Below are positions 25,509 to 35,058 of a DNA stretch of 64,000 nt, piece after piece. The notes below the pieces were generated by a model that saw only the letters and a list, made by a program, of their open reading frames with translations, had not been told where the DNA came from and searched no databases. This DNA comes from Niastella sp. OAS944 (GTDB taxonomy: Bacteria > Bacteroidota > Bacteroidia > Chitinophagales > Chitinophagaceae), in assembly GCA_024809215.1 (NCBI GenBank), contig JANUBW010000001.1:2522841-2586840 (forward strand), read 5' to 3'. Made by a program: the position numbers and the translations under genes. Positions within the stretch are counted from its first letter, which is position 1, and the number at the start of each line of letters is the position of its first letter.

Positions 25509-25700
25509 TTGACTTGTTGACGAGGAAGTTGAAAAGGTGATACAGTTGATAGAGGTGATAAAGGAAAAACAAGCTATAAGGGAAGCCAGCCCCCCACCGG
25601 GGGAGGGAGGGGGCTCATTGCCGATTGCCGATTCACGATTGCCGAAGATGTTACTAAGAACCGAAATAACAACCACAAACAATAAACAATCTAAAAAATA
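25506..25700. repeat. stop-anchored TGA-rich array and heptamer arrays between ccoG and ccoH
   Basis: Starting at the ccoG TAG: TTGACTTG, TTGACGAG (period 8), then TGA-containing units of 8-9 bp (AGTTGAAAAGGTGATACAGT...). About 55 bases are nearly identical to 38004-38058. A G-rich inverted repeat (AGCCCCCC...GGGGGCT, 25587-25615) follows, then heptamers ATTGCCG, ATTGCCG, ATTCACG, ATTGCCG (25617-25645) and A-rich units up to the ccoH ATG. Confidence 0.78.
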
Positions 25701-25704
25701 AACA

Positions 25705-26148
25705 ATGACATTCAACTGGGGACACAAACTAACACTCGGCTTCATTGCCTTCGCCGGCATGATCGTTTACATGGTGGTGCAAAGTATGAACACCCGTTAC
25801 GAACTGGTGTCGAATGAATACTATAAAGATGAACTGCAATACCAGCAGGTAATAGATGGCGCCAGCCGCGCCAACCAGCTTAGCAGCAAAGCTACCGTTA
25901 CACAACAAAATGATGAACTCATTATTCAACTGCCGGCCGAAATGCAGCAGAAAACAATAACCGGTTCCCTGTGGTTCTATAACGCCACCGACTCGAAAAA
26001 AGATAAAAAAATGGCATTACAGGTGAACGACCATGCCACCCAAATCATCGATAGCAGGTTGTTCTTACCCGGTAATTATACCGCCAAACTCAGCTGGGCC
26101 GGCAATAGCGAAACTTATTATAGTGAAGTACCCGTAACCATTCATTAA
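25705..26148 (+). CDS. ccoH: cbb3 oxidase assembly protein CcoH/FixH
   Basis: A 147-residue protein with one N-terminal helix (KLTLGFIAFAGMIVYMVVQS) and a periplasmic beta domain. The motif NTRYELVSNEYYKDELQYQQVID directly after the helix is the FixH signature (V..YY..EL.YQ..ID). FixH interacts with the oxidase during assembly. It is separated from ccoG by a ~195-bp repeat region but lies on the same strand, with the SafE-like gene 14 bases downstream. Confidence 0.92.
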   Translation: MTFNWGHKLTLGFIAFAGMIVYMVVQSMNTRYELVSNEYYKDELQYQQVIDGASRANQLSSKATVTQQNDELIIQLPAEMQQKTITGSLWFYNATDSKKDKKMALQVNDHATQIIDSRLFLPGNYTAKLSWAGNSETYYSEVPVTIH

Positions 26149-26162
26149 ACAAATCATAGGCC

Positions 26163-26867
26163 ATGTGGCAGGCAGCAATTGCAGGCGTCTTATTAGGACT
26201 TGTTAGCAGTTTTCACTGTGTGGGCATGTGTGGTCCGCTGGCATTGGCATTGCCCGTGCATCATTTGCAAAGATTGCAACAGGCTTTGGCAATAGGATTG
26301 TATAATATTGGCCGGGTGCTTACATATGCTGCAATGGGCGGGTTATTTGGCTGGCTTGGCCGCGGTATATATATCGCAGGTTTTCAGCAATGGTTCTCTA
26401 TCGTTATGGGTATTGTGATACTGGTGCTGGCTGTTCTTTTTTACTTTATGAACAAGTCTTTTAGTCCGGCATGGCTACGCGGTTTTCACGGAGGCATACA
26501 ACGCATTATGGGTAAGCTTTTGCAAAAGCCGCGTTTGGTGCATTACCTGTTACTTGGTATGGCCAATGGGTTATTACCTTGTGGTATGGTTTATCTGGCC
26601 ATTGCAGGTGCGTTAAGTACAACAGGTGTTGAACAAAGTGTATTGTTTATGGCAGCCTTTGGCGCAGGCACTTTACCTGCCATGCTTATACTATCTTTCT
26701 TTGGCTTTCACATCAAATTATCGTTACGGCAGCAAATGAAAAAAGCAGTACCGTATATTATTGCCGGTATGGCCGTGTTACTTATTTTGCGCGGTATGAA
26801 CCTGGGCATTCCATTTGTGAGCCCGGTGCTGGCCGATGCGCCACAACCGGTTATCAGCTGTCATTAA
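26163..26867 (+). CDS. SafE/TauE-like membrane protein of the cbb3 cluster
   Basis: A 234-residue protein with about six helices. GLVSSFHCVGMCGPLALALP near the N-terminus carries HCxGMCG, the signature of the sulfite exporter TauE/SafE-like (UreH-type) proteins found next to ccoH. The second repeat reads GMANGLLPCGMVYLAIAGAL. The Cys and His residues in the membrane suggest copper handling during oxidase maturation; this is inferred from context. Its stop overlaps that of the small convergent gene by four bases. Confidence 0.88.
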   Translation: MWQAAIAGVLLGLVSSFHCVGMCGPLALALPVHHLQRLQQALAIGLYNIGRVLTYAAMGGLFGWLGRGIYIAGFQQWFSIVMGIVILVLAVLFYFMNKSFSPAWLRGFHGGIQRIMGKLLQKPRLVHYLLLGMANGLLPCGMVYLAIAGALSTTGVEQSVLFMAAFGAGTLPAMLILSFFGFHIKLSLRQQMKKAVPYIIAGMAVLLILRGMNLGIPFVSPVLADAPQPVISCH

Positions 26868-27094
26868 TTCCTTTTATTTACATCCTGGTAACCCCATTCT
26901 TCGTTCTCCCCTAATTCGGGACCATTATAGTTTCCAAACTTTATTATAGTAAGCGCCATCCATACCACTACAAATGGCGAAAGGGCAAATAATATATTCA
27001 CAAGCATTTCCGATGCACCGGTCAACAAAAAATTAGTATACAACACCAGGTACACGGTTGCGAAAGTGGTGGCAAACGCAGGACTTCGTAACAT
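26864..27094 (-). CDS. small two-helix membrane protein
   Basis: A 76-residue protein with two hydrophobic helices (TFATVYLVLYTNFLLTG and MLVNILFALSPFVVVWMALTII) and an acidic C-terminal tail (GPELGENEEWGYQDVNKRN). It belongs to a short family I have seen only as hypothetical in Bacteroidota. It could be an accessory of the adjacent oxidase system, but it lies on the opposite strand, in line with the PAS kinase gene 36 bases upstream. Confidence 0.7.
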   Translation of the reverse strand: MLRSPAFATTFATVYLVLYTNFLLTGASEMLVNILFALSPFVVVWMALTIIKFGNYNGPELGENEEWGYQDVNKRN

Positions 27095-27130
27095 AACTAA
27101 AAGTTTATGTTATTAAGTTACGCCAATTTT

Positions 27131-28684
27131 CTAAGCTAAAGCAGGCAGATCTATGGTGATGGTAGTACCCTCGTCGAGCACGCTGTGCACATTGATGGCG
27201 CCATGCAACAACTCTACATAGCCTTTTACAATGTGCAGACCCAAACCGGTACCTTGTATATTTATGGCATTTTTCCCTCTATAGAAGCTGCTGAATAAAT
27301 GCTGTTGATCTTCTTCTGAAATACCTATGCCCTGGTCTTTTACCGATATCACCATTTGGTTGTTGGCATTACGCGCCCTGAGGGTAATAATGCCTTCCTC
27401 TGGCGAGAATTTTACGGCATTGCTCAACAGGTTGATGAGAATATTCTTCAACAATTTTTTATCGGTACTGAACTGCGTATCACCATCCAGCTCAACCAGT
27501 ATTTGCTGACCCGGTTTGGCTATAGCCTTCATTTCCTCTGCTATTTCATCGAGGAACTCTTTTATTCCAATGAGCTCGGCTTTTGCCTCTACTTTTCCTT
27601 CTTCCAGTTTTCCTAACGAAAGCAGGTCTTCGAGCAGGTCGTTCAGATGTTTTACCGAATCTTTTATACGCCTGATGTGGCGTTCGCGCTTATCCTGTTC
27701 TTCTGTTTTTACATATTTTGATAACAGGGCCGCAGATGATAGCACCGTGCTCAATGGTGTTCTAAACTCATGCGACGCTGTTGACACAAATCGCGATTTG
27801 ATCTCATTCAGCTCTTTCTCCTTATTCAGTGCCTCGCTAAGGTCTTGCTGCGATTTTTCCAGCTCCTGTAATGCTTCTTTAAGTATAAGCGTTCTTTCTT
27901 CTACTTTATTTTCCAGTTCGGCATTTAACTTTCTAATGTCGGCCGATACTTTTTCCAGTTGTTCTTTTTGTTCAATAAGCCGGCGTTCGCTTTCCTTACG
28001 CTGCGTTATATCAACTACGAAGGCAATCACAAAGAACTCATCTTTTTGTTTGTAAAAGCTTAAACTTACTTCCACCGGCAGGTCGGTGCCATCTTTCATG
28101 CGGGCATACAGATCGCGGCCATGGCCCATTGATCTATTGGAAGGCATTTTATAAAATCCTTCGCGGTACTTATGGTGGTTGGGTTGAAAACGGCCCGGTA
28201 TCAACACTTCAATGGTTTTACCCTGCAACTCATCTTTTTTATAACCGAACATACTTAGCGCAGCCGGGTTTATTAAAACGATCTCACCCTTTTGGTTGGT
28301 AAGAATAATGCCTTCGGTTGCATGTTCAAACAGGGCAGTTACCTGTTGTTTATCGCTTTCGGTGAAGCCATACAGTTTTTTAACGTATAGCACCGATATC
28401 ATGATGAGCAACACGATAATACCCGAGAACATCTGTTGCATGATCATCTGTTGGCGGGTCATGATCTCATTGGGATAAAAAGTGGCCGCAATGATCAACA
28501 CCAGCGATACGGCTCCAAATATTTTGGTATAGAGGTCGTTTTGCAGGAAAATGGTGAGCAAAATGGCCGTAATAAGACCGCCCACTAAAAAGCTGAACTG
28601 AGGATACAGGTATTGCAACACAGCCGTGCTTATCGTCACCACCGAGCAAAACAACAGTACATTAAAAGGTTTCTCTTTAAACAT
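27131..28684 (-). CDS. PAS-domain sensor histidine kinase
   Basis: A 517-residue membrane kinase. Four short helices occupy residues 1-100. A PAS domain (residues ~115-235, ATEGIILTNQKGEIVLINPAALSMFGY) and a coiled coil follow, then HisKA with TASHEFRTPLSTVLSSAALL and HATPase_c with NLLSNAVKFSPE, DQGIGI and GTGLGLHI. No receiver or output domain is attached, so it must act on a separate regulator. Because of its position at the end of the cbb3 island, the REC-Crp/Fnr protein at 16569-17627 is a candidate partner; this is inference only. Confidence 0.92.
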   Translation of the reverse strand: MFKEKPFNVLLFCSVVTISTAVLQYLYPQFSFLVGGLITAILLTIFLQNDLYTKIFGAVSLVLIIAATFYPNEIMTRQQMIMQQMFSGIIVLLIMISVLYVKKLYGFTESDKQQVTALFEHATEGIILTNQKGEIVLINPAALSMFGYKKDELQGKTIEVLIPGRFQPNHHKYREGFYKMPSNRSMGHGRDLYARMKDGTDLPVEVSLSFYKQKDEFFVIAFVVDITQRKESERRLIEQKEQLEKVSADIRKLNAELENKVEERTLILKEALQELEKSQQDLSEALNKEKELNEIKSRFVSTASHEFRTPLSTVLSSAALLSKYVKTEEQDKRERHIRRIKDSVKHLNDLLEDLLSLGKLEEGKVEAKAELIGIKEFLDEIAEEMKAIAKPGQQILVELDGDTQFSTDKKLLKNILINLLSNAVKFSPEEGIITLRARNANNQMVISVKDQGIGISEEDQQHLFSSFYRGKNAINIQGTGLGLHIVKGYVELLHGAINVHSVLDEGTTITIDLPALA

Positions 28685-28744
28685 GGTACAACTGAAATCT
28701 GTAACAAATTACTGATATTGCTGCAATATATACTATTCACTGTT

Positions 28745-28777
28745 AACCGTGCCACGGACTGGAGCCGTGTCACGGTT
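28745..28777 (+). promoter_or_regulatory. hairpin upstream of trmD
   Basis: AACCGTGCCACGG (28745-28757) and CCGTGTCACGGTT (28765-28777) are complementary at 12 of 13 positions with a 7-base spacer. It lies just upstream of the presumed trmD -7 element, so it is either an operator or a terminator-like barrier against readthrough. Confidence 0.5.
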
Positions 28778-28785
28778 CAATATAT

Positions 28786-28793
28786 TATCTTTG
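28786..28793 (+). promoter_or_regulatory. possible -7 element giving a leaderless trmD transcript
   Basis: TATCTTTG matches TAnnTTTG fully and ends four bases before the trmD ATG. If used, transcription would start at or next to the start codon. No TTG at -33 is seen. Confidence 0.4.
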
Positions 28794-28797
28794 CACC

Positions 28798-29478
28798 ATG
28801 CGTATTGATATTATTTCCGTTTTACCTGAGCTGCTCGAAAGCCCGTTTTCCCACTCTATTATGAAAAGAGCCCGCGATAAAGGCTTACTGGAGGTGCATG
28901 TGCACCACCTGCGCCAATGGGCCGTAAACGAGTATGGCCAGGTTGACGACTACCAGTACGGTGGCGGCGCCGGTATGGTAATGATGTGTGAACCGCTGGC
29001 CAACGCCATTGAAACGTTGTCGAAAGACAGGAAATATGATGAAATTATATTTATGACACCCGATGGTGAACGGTTCAACCAGTCTGCTGCCAACCAGCTG
29101 TCGCTGAAAGAAAACCTCATCATCATTTGCGGGCACTATAAAGGCATAGATGAGCGTATACGCGAACATTACGTTACCAAAGAAATTTCTATAGGTGATT
29201 ATGTATTAAGCGGTGGCGAGTTGGCGGCGGCTATTGTGGTTGATGCCGTTGGCCGTTTACTGCCGGGTGTGCTGGGTGATGAAACTTCTGCTCTTATGGA
29301 TTCCTTTCAGGATAACTTATTAGCGCCGCCTGTTTATACCCGCCCTGCAGATTTCAGGGGTTGGAAGGTGCCTGATATCTTATTAAGCGGCGATCCTAAA
29401 AAAGTAGATGACTGGCGGTATGAACAATCGCTACAACGTACTAAGGATAGAAGACCTGATATGCTGGATGAACATTAA
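28798..29478 (+). CDS. trmD: tRNA (guanine37-N1)-methyltransferase
   Basis: A 226-residue SPOUT methyltransferase that makes m1G37 in tRNAs reading CNN codons and so prevents frameshifting. [40 protein letters not shown] and the knot motifs [12 protein letters not shown] and [16 protein letters not shown] are all present. [10 protein letters not shown] precedes the C-terminal domain. It is unlinked from rpsP-rimM, which lies about 22 kb away, although these genes are often one operon. Confidence 0.97.
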   Translation: MRIDIISVLPELLESPFSHSIMKRARDKGLLEVHVHHLRQWAVNEYGQVDDYQYGGGAGMVMMCEPLANAIETLSKDRKYDEIIFMTPDGERFNQSAANQLSLKENLIIICGHYKGIDERIREHYVTKEISIGDYVLSGGELAAAIVVDAVGRLLPGVLGDETSALMDSFQDNLLAPPVYTRPADFRGWKVPDILLSGDPKKVDDWRYEQSLQRTKDRRPDMLDEH

Positions 29479-29503
29479 AAAAGCGCCCCAGTGTCGGAGC
29501 GCT
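29477..29503 (-). terminator. rho-independent terminator on the minus strand after the tiny ORF
   Basis: On the minus strand the 8-bp stem AGCGCTCC/GGGGCGCT (one G-U pair) with a six-base loop is followed by six T residues. It lies 13 bases after the stop of the 23-codon ORF at 29516-29587 and also faces the trmD stop. Confidence 0.75.
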
Positions 29504-29515
29504 TTAGCTAGTTAA

Positions 29516-29587
29516 CTATGCTATCAAAAAGATCAAAAGGTAAATCAGTAACTGCATAGCCAGTGTTAAGACTATTGTCTTTTTCAT
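29516..29587 (-). CDS. possible tiny hydrophobic peptide (23 residues)
   Basis: ATG-initiated ORF: a basic start (MKKTIVLTLAM) leads into a leucine/isoleucine-rich stretch ending LLIFLIA, which is a single membrane helix or signal-like peptide. The ORF is followed after 13 bases by a strong minus-strand terminator. The preceding gene in the same direction is absent (nearest is GH31, which ends up its own transcript upstream at 29735), so it could be a separate small transcript or the tail of the GH31 mRNA. Statistical support is limited by its length; composition and terminator are the only evidence. Confidence 0.4.
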   Translation of the reverse strand: MKKTIVLTLAMQLLIYLLIFLIA

Positions 29588-29734
29588 AAGGGTGGATTTA
29601 CTTGCCCTTTTATGAGCATGCCGCGTGCCAAACTGAAATTATTTGCATAGGAGAACTACGGCACGTAATTAACACAAACTCCTCTCCTCCTGACAATCAA
29701 CCCCTTCCTAAAAACATATTTATTCACACGCGGT

Positions 29735-32191
29735 TTATTTAGCAGTTGTCAATTCAACTTTTAATGGCTTTCCCACAAACTCTATTGTTACAAAATCGTT
29801 GGTAAGCTGTTGAAAGGGATCTTTTTGTTTACCCATACTTTCTGCAGCTACGGGTTTACCATTAACCAATACCTGCTGGCCCGCAGCCAGCCCTGTTGGT
29901 AATTCAAGATTGAATTTGCGTTTGTATTTTTTCCCGTATTGATTGGGGTTATTGGTAGTGATGTCGATGGTCACTTTATTACCTGCCGTAACACCTTTAA
30001 AGGTTACCAGTTCGTACTCGGCTTTCTCTAATGTTCTGGCACTTGTACCATCATCATCGTACCAAACATACGTTGATGCACCGGCAGAAGGATAATAGCG
30101 TATGGTTACATCCTGCGAATTGAACGACTCTGTGGATTTAATAGTATCCTTTGAGATCCATAATGGAACAAAAGCGCCTTCCCGCACAAAAAGCGGTATT
30201 TGTTTTATGTCTGCGGGCTGACTTACCATTTTACCGCCATCAACAACTGAATTGTTTACCAGGCTATACCATTTACCAGCCGGTAAATACAACATGCGTG
30301 CAGTGGCGCCCTGTGAAGTTATTGGGGCTACCAGAATATTATCACCCCACAGATATTCCTCTTCGGCCCTTACGGCATTGCTATCGGCAAAATTGTAATA
30401 ATACAATGGGCGCATCAAAGGTTTACCCCATACTGCCTGGTCGTAACTTAAGGAGTAGTTGTATGGCAATAACTGGTAACGTAAGTTGATGTAATTGCGT
30501 ACAATACTTTTATAGTTGTCGGGTAAAAAGCCGGGCTCCGAAGGTTTTTCACTTTCATCAGCTGGTTTACCATATGGTCTGAACACAGGTGTGAAAGCTG
30601 CAAACTGTAACCAGCGGGTATACAATTCAGGGTCTATAGTAAGTGAGCCGCCGGCATTTGAATGCACATACGGCAGTCCACTCAGGCTCATTCCCAATAA
30701 AACCAATGGCTGCGCTTTTAAGCCGCTCCAGGTTTGCGCAGCATCGCCCGTATAGGGAAATACACTATAACGCTGGCTGCCGGCAAAACCAGAACGGTTC
30801 AACAGGAACAAGCGTTGATCACTTACATCCGATGCATATTTTTCAGCAAACATTTTGCTGAAGTAATGCCCATACACGTTATGCACTTCATCCGCGCCCA
30901 TGAGGCGGGCAACGCCATAATCTTTCAGGTTGTGCATCATGGCAGACGGATGCTTCTCTGGTTCAGCCAGATCGAGCCACCAGCCGCTTACTCCATTACC
31001 CACCTGCTTTTTGTACTGCTTCCAGATAAAATCCTGCGATTGCCTGCGGAAGATATCAACCAGGCCGCCGGTACCATATGAAAGATCGGGAACCATCATA
31101 GCACTGCCATTAGCGCCGGTTGCCAAAAATGGGGTTGCTTCGGCATATGTTTTTGTATTCTGTAAAATGAAAGGTTCGGTAATGAGTACCGACTTTAAAT
31201 TATCTTTTGTCTTTAGGTCGGTAAGCATGAGTTTTGGGTTGGGCCATTTCTGAGGGTTCACCCAATCTATATTACCCATGGTTCCCTTTACATTATCACC
31301 AAACCAGAACATATCAAATGCCAGCCCATCCATGGGAAAATGATCGTTCTTCATTTGAGCCACTACCTTTTTCACATCTTCCTCACTACGATAACCAAAG
31401 CGCGAAACAAAATTACCAAACACCCAGCGGGGCGGTAATGGCTGGCGGCCGGTAATGGCGGTATAATTGGCAAGCATTTCATCGATGCTTTTTCCAAACA
31501 CCACATAATAAGTAAGTTCACCACTGGTAAAACCGGCTTCGAGAGTATTCTTCTCGGTTAAACCAATATCAACATACCCTTTGCTGGGGTTATCAAAAAA
31601 CAAAGCATAACCGGCACTGGAAATTAATACCGGTACAGAGAAGTTCAGGTTTTCGGCGCCCAGTCCATACCCATTGGCTGCCGTGTTATATAAATTCAAT
31701 TTGTGTCCGCGCCGGTTCATAGGTAATGCGCGTTCGCCACCACCAAAGAACTGTTCGTTATCAAATAACTGGAATTTAAAACCGCGGGTATCGCCCTGTA
31801 CAAAATAAGTGGCCGATTTTACTTTTACTTCTTTACCCGTTTTATAATACAATTTTTCGCGCTGCACTACCACGCTGGTAAGGTTATCCCATTCAACCGT
31901 TTGCGAAATAGCGTTTGTGATCTTTGTGCCAACAGGTTGCACTTTAGCAATTACGGCATCAGATACCTGTTCCGTTTTACTGTAGTCGTTAGGTTTGTAA
32001 GTGGTTTTAATGACCGCATTGGTAAACCCCTGAAAGGTCCAGGTACCTTCTTTTGCTTTGTAAACGACTTCCGTGGTCTTTCCAACGAAGGGGTCTTTGC
32101 CAACGGTGTTTATAATTGTTTGTTGAGCGTGCACCGTTCCTAAACCAATCAATGCTATAATGCTGCAAATACTTTTTTTGTTAATTGCCAT
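29735..32191 (-). CDS. glycoside hydrolase family 31 (alpha-glucosidase/xylosidase type)
   Basis: An 818-residue exported glycosidase. An N-terminal signal peptide (SIIALIGLGTVHA) precedes a beta-sandwich and the (beta/alpha)8 barrel. GWWLDLAEPEKH contains the catalytic-nucleophile Asp in the GH31 W-x-D-x-x-E context; HNVYGHYFSKMFAEK and FLLNRSGFAGSQRY (acid/base region) follow. A DUF5110-like C-terminal sandwich (IRYYPSAGASTYVWYDDDG) closes the protein. It should hydrolyse alpha-linked oligosaccharides in the periplasm; exact specificity cannot be read here. No SusC/SusD genes are adjacent. Confidence 0.94.
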   Translation of the reverse strand: MAINKKSICSIIALIGLGTVHAQQTIINTVGKDPFVGKTTEVVYKAKEGTWTFQGFTNAVIKTTYKPNDYSKTEQVSDAVIAKVQPVGTKITNAISQTVEWDNLTSVVVQREKLYYKTGKEVKVKSATYFVQGDTRGFKFQLFDNEQFFGGGERALPMNRRGHKLNLYNTAANGYGLGAENLNFSVPVLISSAGYALFFDNPSKGYVDIGLTEKNTLEAGFTSGELTYYVVFGKSIDEMLANYTAITGRQPLPPRWVFGNFVSRFGYRSEEDVKKVVAQMKNDHFPMDGLAFDMFWFGDNVKGTMGNIDWVNPQKWPNPKLMLTDLKTKDNLKSVLITEPFILQNTKTYAEATPFLATGANGSAMMVPDLSYGTGGLVDIFRRQSQDFIWKQYKKQVGNGVSGWWLDLAEPEKHPSAMMHNLKDYGVARLMGADEVHNVYGHYFSKMFAEKYASDVSDQRLFLLNRSGFAGSQRYSVFPYTGDAAQTWSGLKAQPLVLLGMSLSGLPYVHSNAGGSLTIDPELYTRWLQFAAFTPVFRPYGKPADESEKPSEPGFLPDNYKSIVRNYINLRYQLLPYNYSLSYDQAVWGKPLMRPLYYYNFADSNAVRAEEEYLWGDNILVAPITSQGATARMLYLPAGKWYSLVNNSVVDGGKMVSQPADIKQIPLFVREGAFVPLWISKDTIKSTESFNSQDVTIRYYPSAGASTYVWYDDDGTSARTLEKAEYELVTFKGVTAGNKVTIDITTNNPNQYGKKYKRKFNLELPTGLAAGQQVLVNGKPVAAESMGKQKDPFQQLTNDFVTIEFVGKPLKVELTTAK

Positions 32192-32254
32192 AATGCCTGA
32201 TTAAGGCATCAAATTAAAAAAACAACCGTTACCGGCAAACTAAAAAACAGCTAT

Positions 32255-32394
32255 GACCTGTAAGGTCCATCATCGGAGCTTGCATATACAGCGCGATGAC
32301 CTGGACCTGACAGGTCAAGTAGAATGAAAAAAGACCTGTCAGGTGCAAAGTTGCATGCTGACATTGCACGCTCAAGTGACGCACCTTACAGGTC
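32255..32394. repeat. cluster of GACCTGACAGGTC-type palindromes
   Basis: Four 12-13-bp near-palindromes share the word GACCTG(A/T)(C/A)AGGTC at 32255-32267, 32304-32316, 32333-32344 and 32382-32394. They can pair with each other in several ways. The cluster follows the stop of the LolA-like gene (minus) and precedes the GH31 gene, so it may end transcripts; its word is unrelated to the heptamer arrays. Confidence 0.7.
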
Positions 32395-32417
32395 TTGTTC
32401 AGAAAATGTTAAAGTTG

Positions 32418-33140
32418 TTATTTAGGCATTTCGAACAACTTCATATCAATGTCCTTATTGATCTCGGTCTTTTTGCTGGTAATGTTCAGCACCAGGCCTT
32501 GCGACATGCTTATTTCGGTTGTAGTGGGCATTACAAAACCATAATCGGTTTTCTTATAGTTTGAGAAAGAGACGGTGGTCTCAATATCGGCACCCTGAGC
32601 GGTTGTTTTAACCGAACTTTTAATAATGTAATAAGTAGCGGGGTCTATCCAGAAAAGGCTTTCAACACTATCCTTTGTCTTTAATTTCAGTTTAAAGGCC
32701 TGAGCTGCACCTACCGCTTCTTTACCTACCAGCTCAACCGTGTTACCTTTTGCGGCATAGTTAAACAGGGGGCCACCGGCATCCAGTTGCGCTTTACCAG
32801 CTTTTAACTGGTCTTCGGGCATGGCTTCTGCAGAGGATTGCCCCATCATTGGGTTAATAGCCCAACCACCCTGGTCGGTAACGCACTGAATGATCTTTTG
32901 ACCACCAAAGCTTACTTCATTTTTATAGGCTTTACCATTTACAAGCCAGGTGGCACCAGCAACCTGTTGACCCATTACTTCCAGGTCGTATTCGGTGTAA
33001 ACGGTTTTAATTGCAGCCAGCTTATCCTTGCCACCCAGCGCTTCAATATGTTTATTGATAATTTCGTCGGCGGTTTGTGCACGTAATGAAAAAACAGACA
33101 GCACGCTTGCTGCCATCAGAACTACTCGGAGAGATCTCAT
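32418..33140 (-). CDS. exported LolA-like protein
   Basis: A 240-residue periplasmic protein. The start at 33140 gives a signal peptide (MRSLRVVLMAASVLSVFSLRAQ); an ATG 36 bases upstream only adds a short tail. The mature part opens with TADEIINKHIEALGGKDKLAAIKTV, a motif of Bacteroidota proteins distantly related to outer-membrane lipoprotein-sorting protein LolA, and folds as a half-open beta-barrel (FWIDPATYYIIKSS). Its cargo is unknown; the role as a lipid or lipoprotein carrier is inferred from fold similarity. Confidence 0.82.
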   Translation of the reverse strand: MRSLRVVLMAASVLSVFSLRAQTADEIINKHIEALGGKDKLAAIKTVYTEYDLEVMGQQVAGATWLVNGKAYKNEVSFGGQKIIQCVTDQGGWAINPMMGQSSAEAMPEDQLKAGKAQLDAGGPLFNYAAKGNTVELVGKEAVGAAQAFKLKLKTKDSVESLFWIDPATYYIIKSSVKTTAQGADIETTVSFSNYKKTDYGFVMPTTTEISMSQGLVLNITSKKTEINKDIDMKLFEMPK

Positions 33141-33302
33141 TTTTTGACTTTTTGTTGGTAAAATGGTTGTATACATTGGTCGGGTCTACAATATAGCTTT
33201 TTCCCGGATCGCAGATCAATAAAATTAGTGGCGTTCTGTGTTAAAATATTACAACTAAGTAATTTCCTTTTAAAAAATTAATATTGTGACCTGAAGGGGC
33301 CG

Positions 33303-33387
33303 AAGTAAGAGGTAGGAAGTAGGAAGTAAGAAATTCCCGAAATTCGGTTTTTCCTACTTCTTACCTCGTATTTCGTACTTCTTTTAC
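33303..33387. repeat. inverted heptamer hairpin (AGTAGGA / TCCTACT)
   Basis: Left: AGTAAGA, GGTAGGA, AGTAGGA, AGTAAGA. Right: TCCTACT, TCTTACC, TCGTATT, TCGTACT, TCTTTTA. The arms meet around AATTCCCGAAATTCGG. It lies between divergent genes, 15 bases before the adenine deaminase ATG. Confidence 0.8.
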
Positions 33388-33402
33388 TTATAAATCGAAA
33401 TC

Positions 33403-35058
33403 ATGCAATTCACGATAAAGGGCAACCTGGTAGACATATGGAACAATAATATATATACCGCAGCTATTACCATAGCAAACGGAAAAATTGATTCAATAAC
33501 CCCCATTGAAGGCGAGCCTGCTGACAAACAACGGTATATACTACCGGGGTTTATTGACAGTCACGTACATATTGAAAGCTCGATGCTGGTACCCTGTCAG
33601 TTTGCACGGCTGGCGGTTGTGCATGGTACGGTGGCCACCATTAGCGACCCTCATGAAATTGCCAATGTTTGTGGTATGGAAGGGGTAGAATACATGATCG
33701 AAAATGGCAACACCGTTCCCTTTAAATTCTTTTTTGGCGCACCAAGTTGTGTACCGGCCACTACTTTTGAAACGGCCGGCGCTACCCTCGATACCGATGA
33801 GGTGGCCGCCCTTTTACAAAAACCCGAGATCCCCTATTTAAGTGAAATGATGAATTTCCCCGGCGTATTGTACAACGACCCGGTGGTAATGAAAAAAATA
33901 GCAGCTGCCCGGCAGGCAGGCAAACCTGTTGACGGCCATGCCCCCGGTTTACGCGGCGAACAGGCCCGCCAGTATATTGAAGCGGGCCAACCCGGCCAGG
34001 TGATCATTAGCACCGACCACGAATGTTTTACCCGCGAAGAAGCGTTGGATAAATTACAGTACGGCATGAAGATCATTATTCGCGAAGGAAGCGCCGCCCG
34101 CAATTTTGAAGCGTTGATCGACTTATTGAACGACCACCCGCAACACATTATGTTTGGCAGCGACGACAAACACCCCGATAGCCTCGTAGCCGGTCATATA
34201 AACCAGCTTTGTGCAAGGGCAGTAGCAAAAGGTATCGATGTATTTAAAGTGATACGGGCCGCCTCTGTTAACCCGGTACTGCATTATAAAATTCCGGTTG
34301 GCCTGTTACAACCAGGCGATGCCGCCGATTTTATTGTAACCAGCGACCTGCAACAGTTCAACGTACTGCAAACTTATATCAATGGAGAACTGGTGGCAGA
34401 GAATGGCAAATCGAATATTGCCTCAAAAACTTCGGGCCGCATCAATAATTTCAATTGCAAAAAAAAGACGGCCGCCGATTTTAAAATACCATTTAACGGA
34501 GAAAAAGAAATACCAGTAATTGAAGCGCTCGATGGCCAATTGATCACTAACAAACTTTTATTAGCACCGAAAACAATTGACGGGTTTATAGTTAGCGATA
34601 CCGAAAGAGATCTTCTAAAAATAGCTGTGGTGAACCGTTACACCGATGCCGTGGTAGCCACCGCCTTTATAAAGAACACCGGGCTAAAAGAAGGCGCCAT
34701 TGCCTCATCGGTAGCCCACGACAGTCATAATATTGTGGCCGTAGGTGTTGATGACGAAAGTCTGTGCAATGCGGTGAACCTGGTTATTGAACAACAGGGC
34801 GGCGTAAGCTGTGTAAGCTTACAGGCTTCATTGGTTTTGCCATTACCGGTTGCCGGGTTAATGAGTGCAGAAGATGGTTACGATGTAGCTAATTCATATA
34901 CAGCCATCGATGCCATGGCAAAATCGTTGGGCACTACCCTTTCGGCGCCGTTTATGACGCTTTCTTTTATGGCATTGCTGGTTATTCCACATTTGAAACT
35001 GAGCGACCTCGGACTTTTTGACGGCGACTCATTTCAACTGATACAGGCGGCGCGTTAA
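33403..35058 (+). CDS. ade: adenine deaminase
   Basis: A 551-residue amidohydrolase converting adenine to hypoxanthine and ammonia for purine salvage. [38 protein letters not shown] contains the metal-binding His pair and the family signature; [15 protein letters not shown] and FGSDDKHPD give further ligands. The C-terminal domain ([15 protein letters not shown]) is complete. The start is preceded by a heptamer hairpin. Its last 77 bases overlap the antisense end of the decayed lycopene cyclase frame. Confidence 0.95.
   Translation: MQFTIKGNLVDIWNNNIYTAAITIANGKIDSITPIEGEPADKQRYILPGFIDSHVHIESSMLVPCQFARLAVVHGTVATISDPHEIANVCGMEGVEYMIENGNTVPFKFFFGAPSCVPATTFETAGATLDTDEVAALLQKPEIPYLSEMMNFPGVLYNDPVVMKKIAAARQAGKPVDGHAPGLRGEQARQYIEAGQPGQVIISTDHECFTREEALDKLQYGMKIIIREGSAARNFEALIDLLNDHPQHIMFGSDDKHPDSLVAGHINQLCARAVAKGIDVFKVIRAASVNPVLHYKIPVGLLQPGDAADFIVTSDLQQFNVLQTYINGELVAENGKSNIASKTSGRINNFNCKKKTAADFKIPFNGEKEIPVIEALDGQLITNKLLLAPKTIDGFIVSDTERDLLKIAVVNRYTDAVVATAFIKNTGLKEGAIASSVAHDSHNIVAVGVDDESLCNAVNLVIEQQGGVSCVSLQASLVLPLPVAGLMSAEDGYDVANSYTAIDAMAKSLGTTLSAPFMTLSFMALLVIPHLKLSDLGLFDGDSFQLIQAAR

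Noticed and set aside
25587-25615. G-quadruplex in the ccoG-ccoH gap
   Set aside because: Only three runs of G are present (GGGGG, GGG, GGGGG); a simple inverted repeat explains the tract better.
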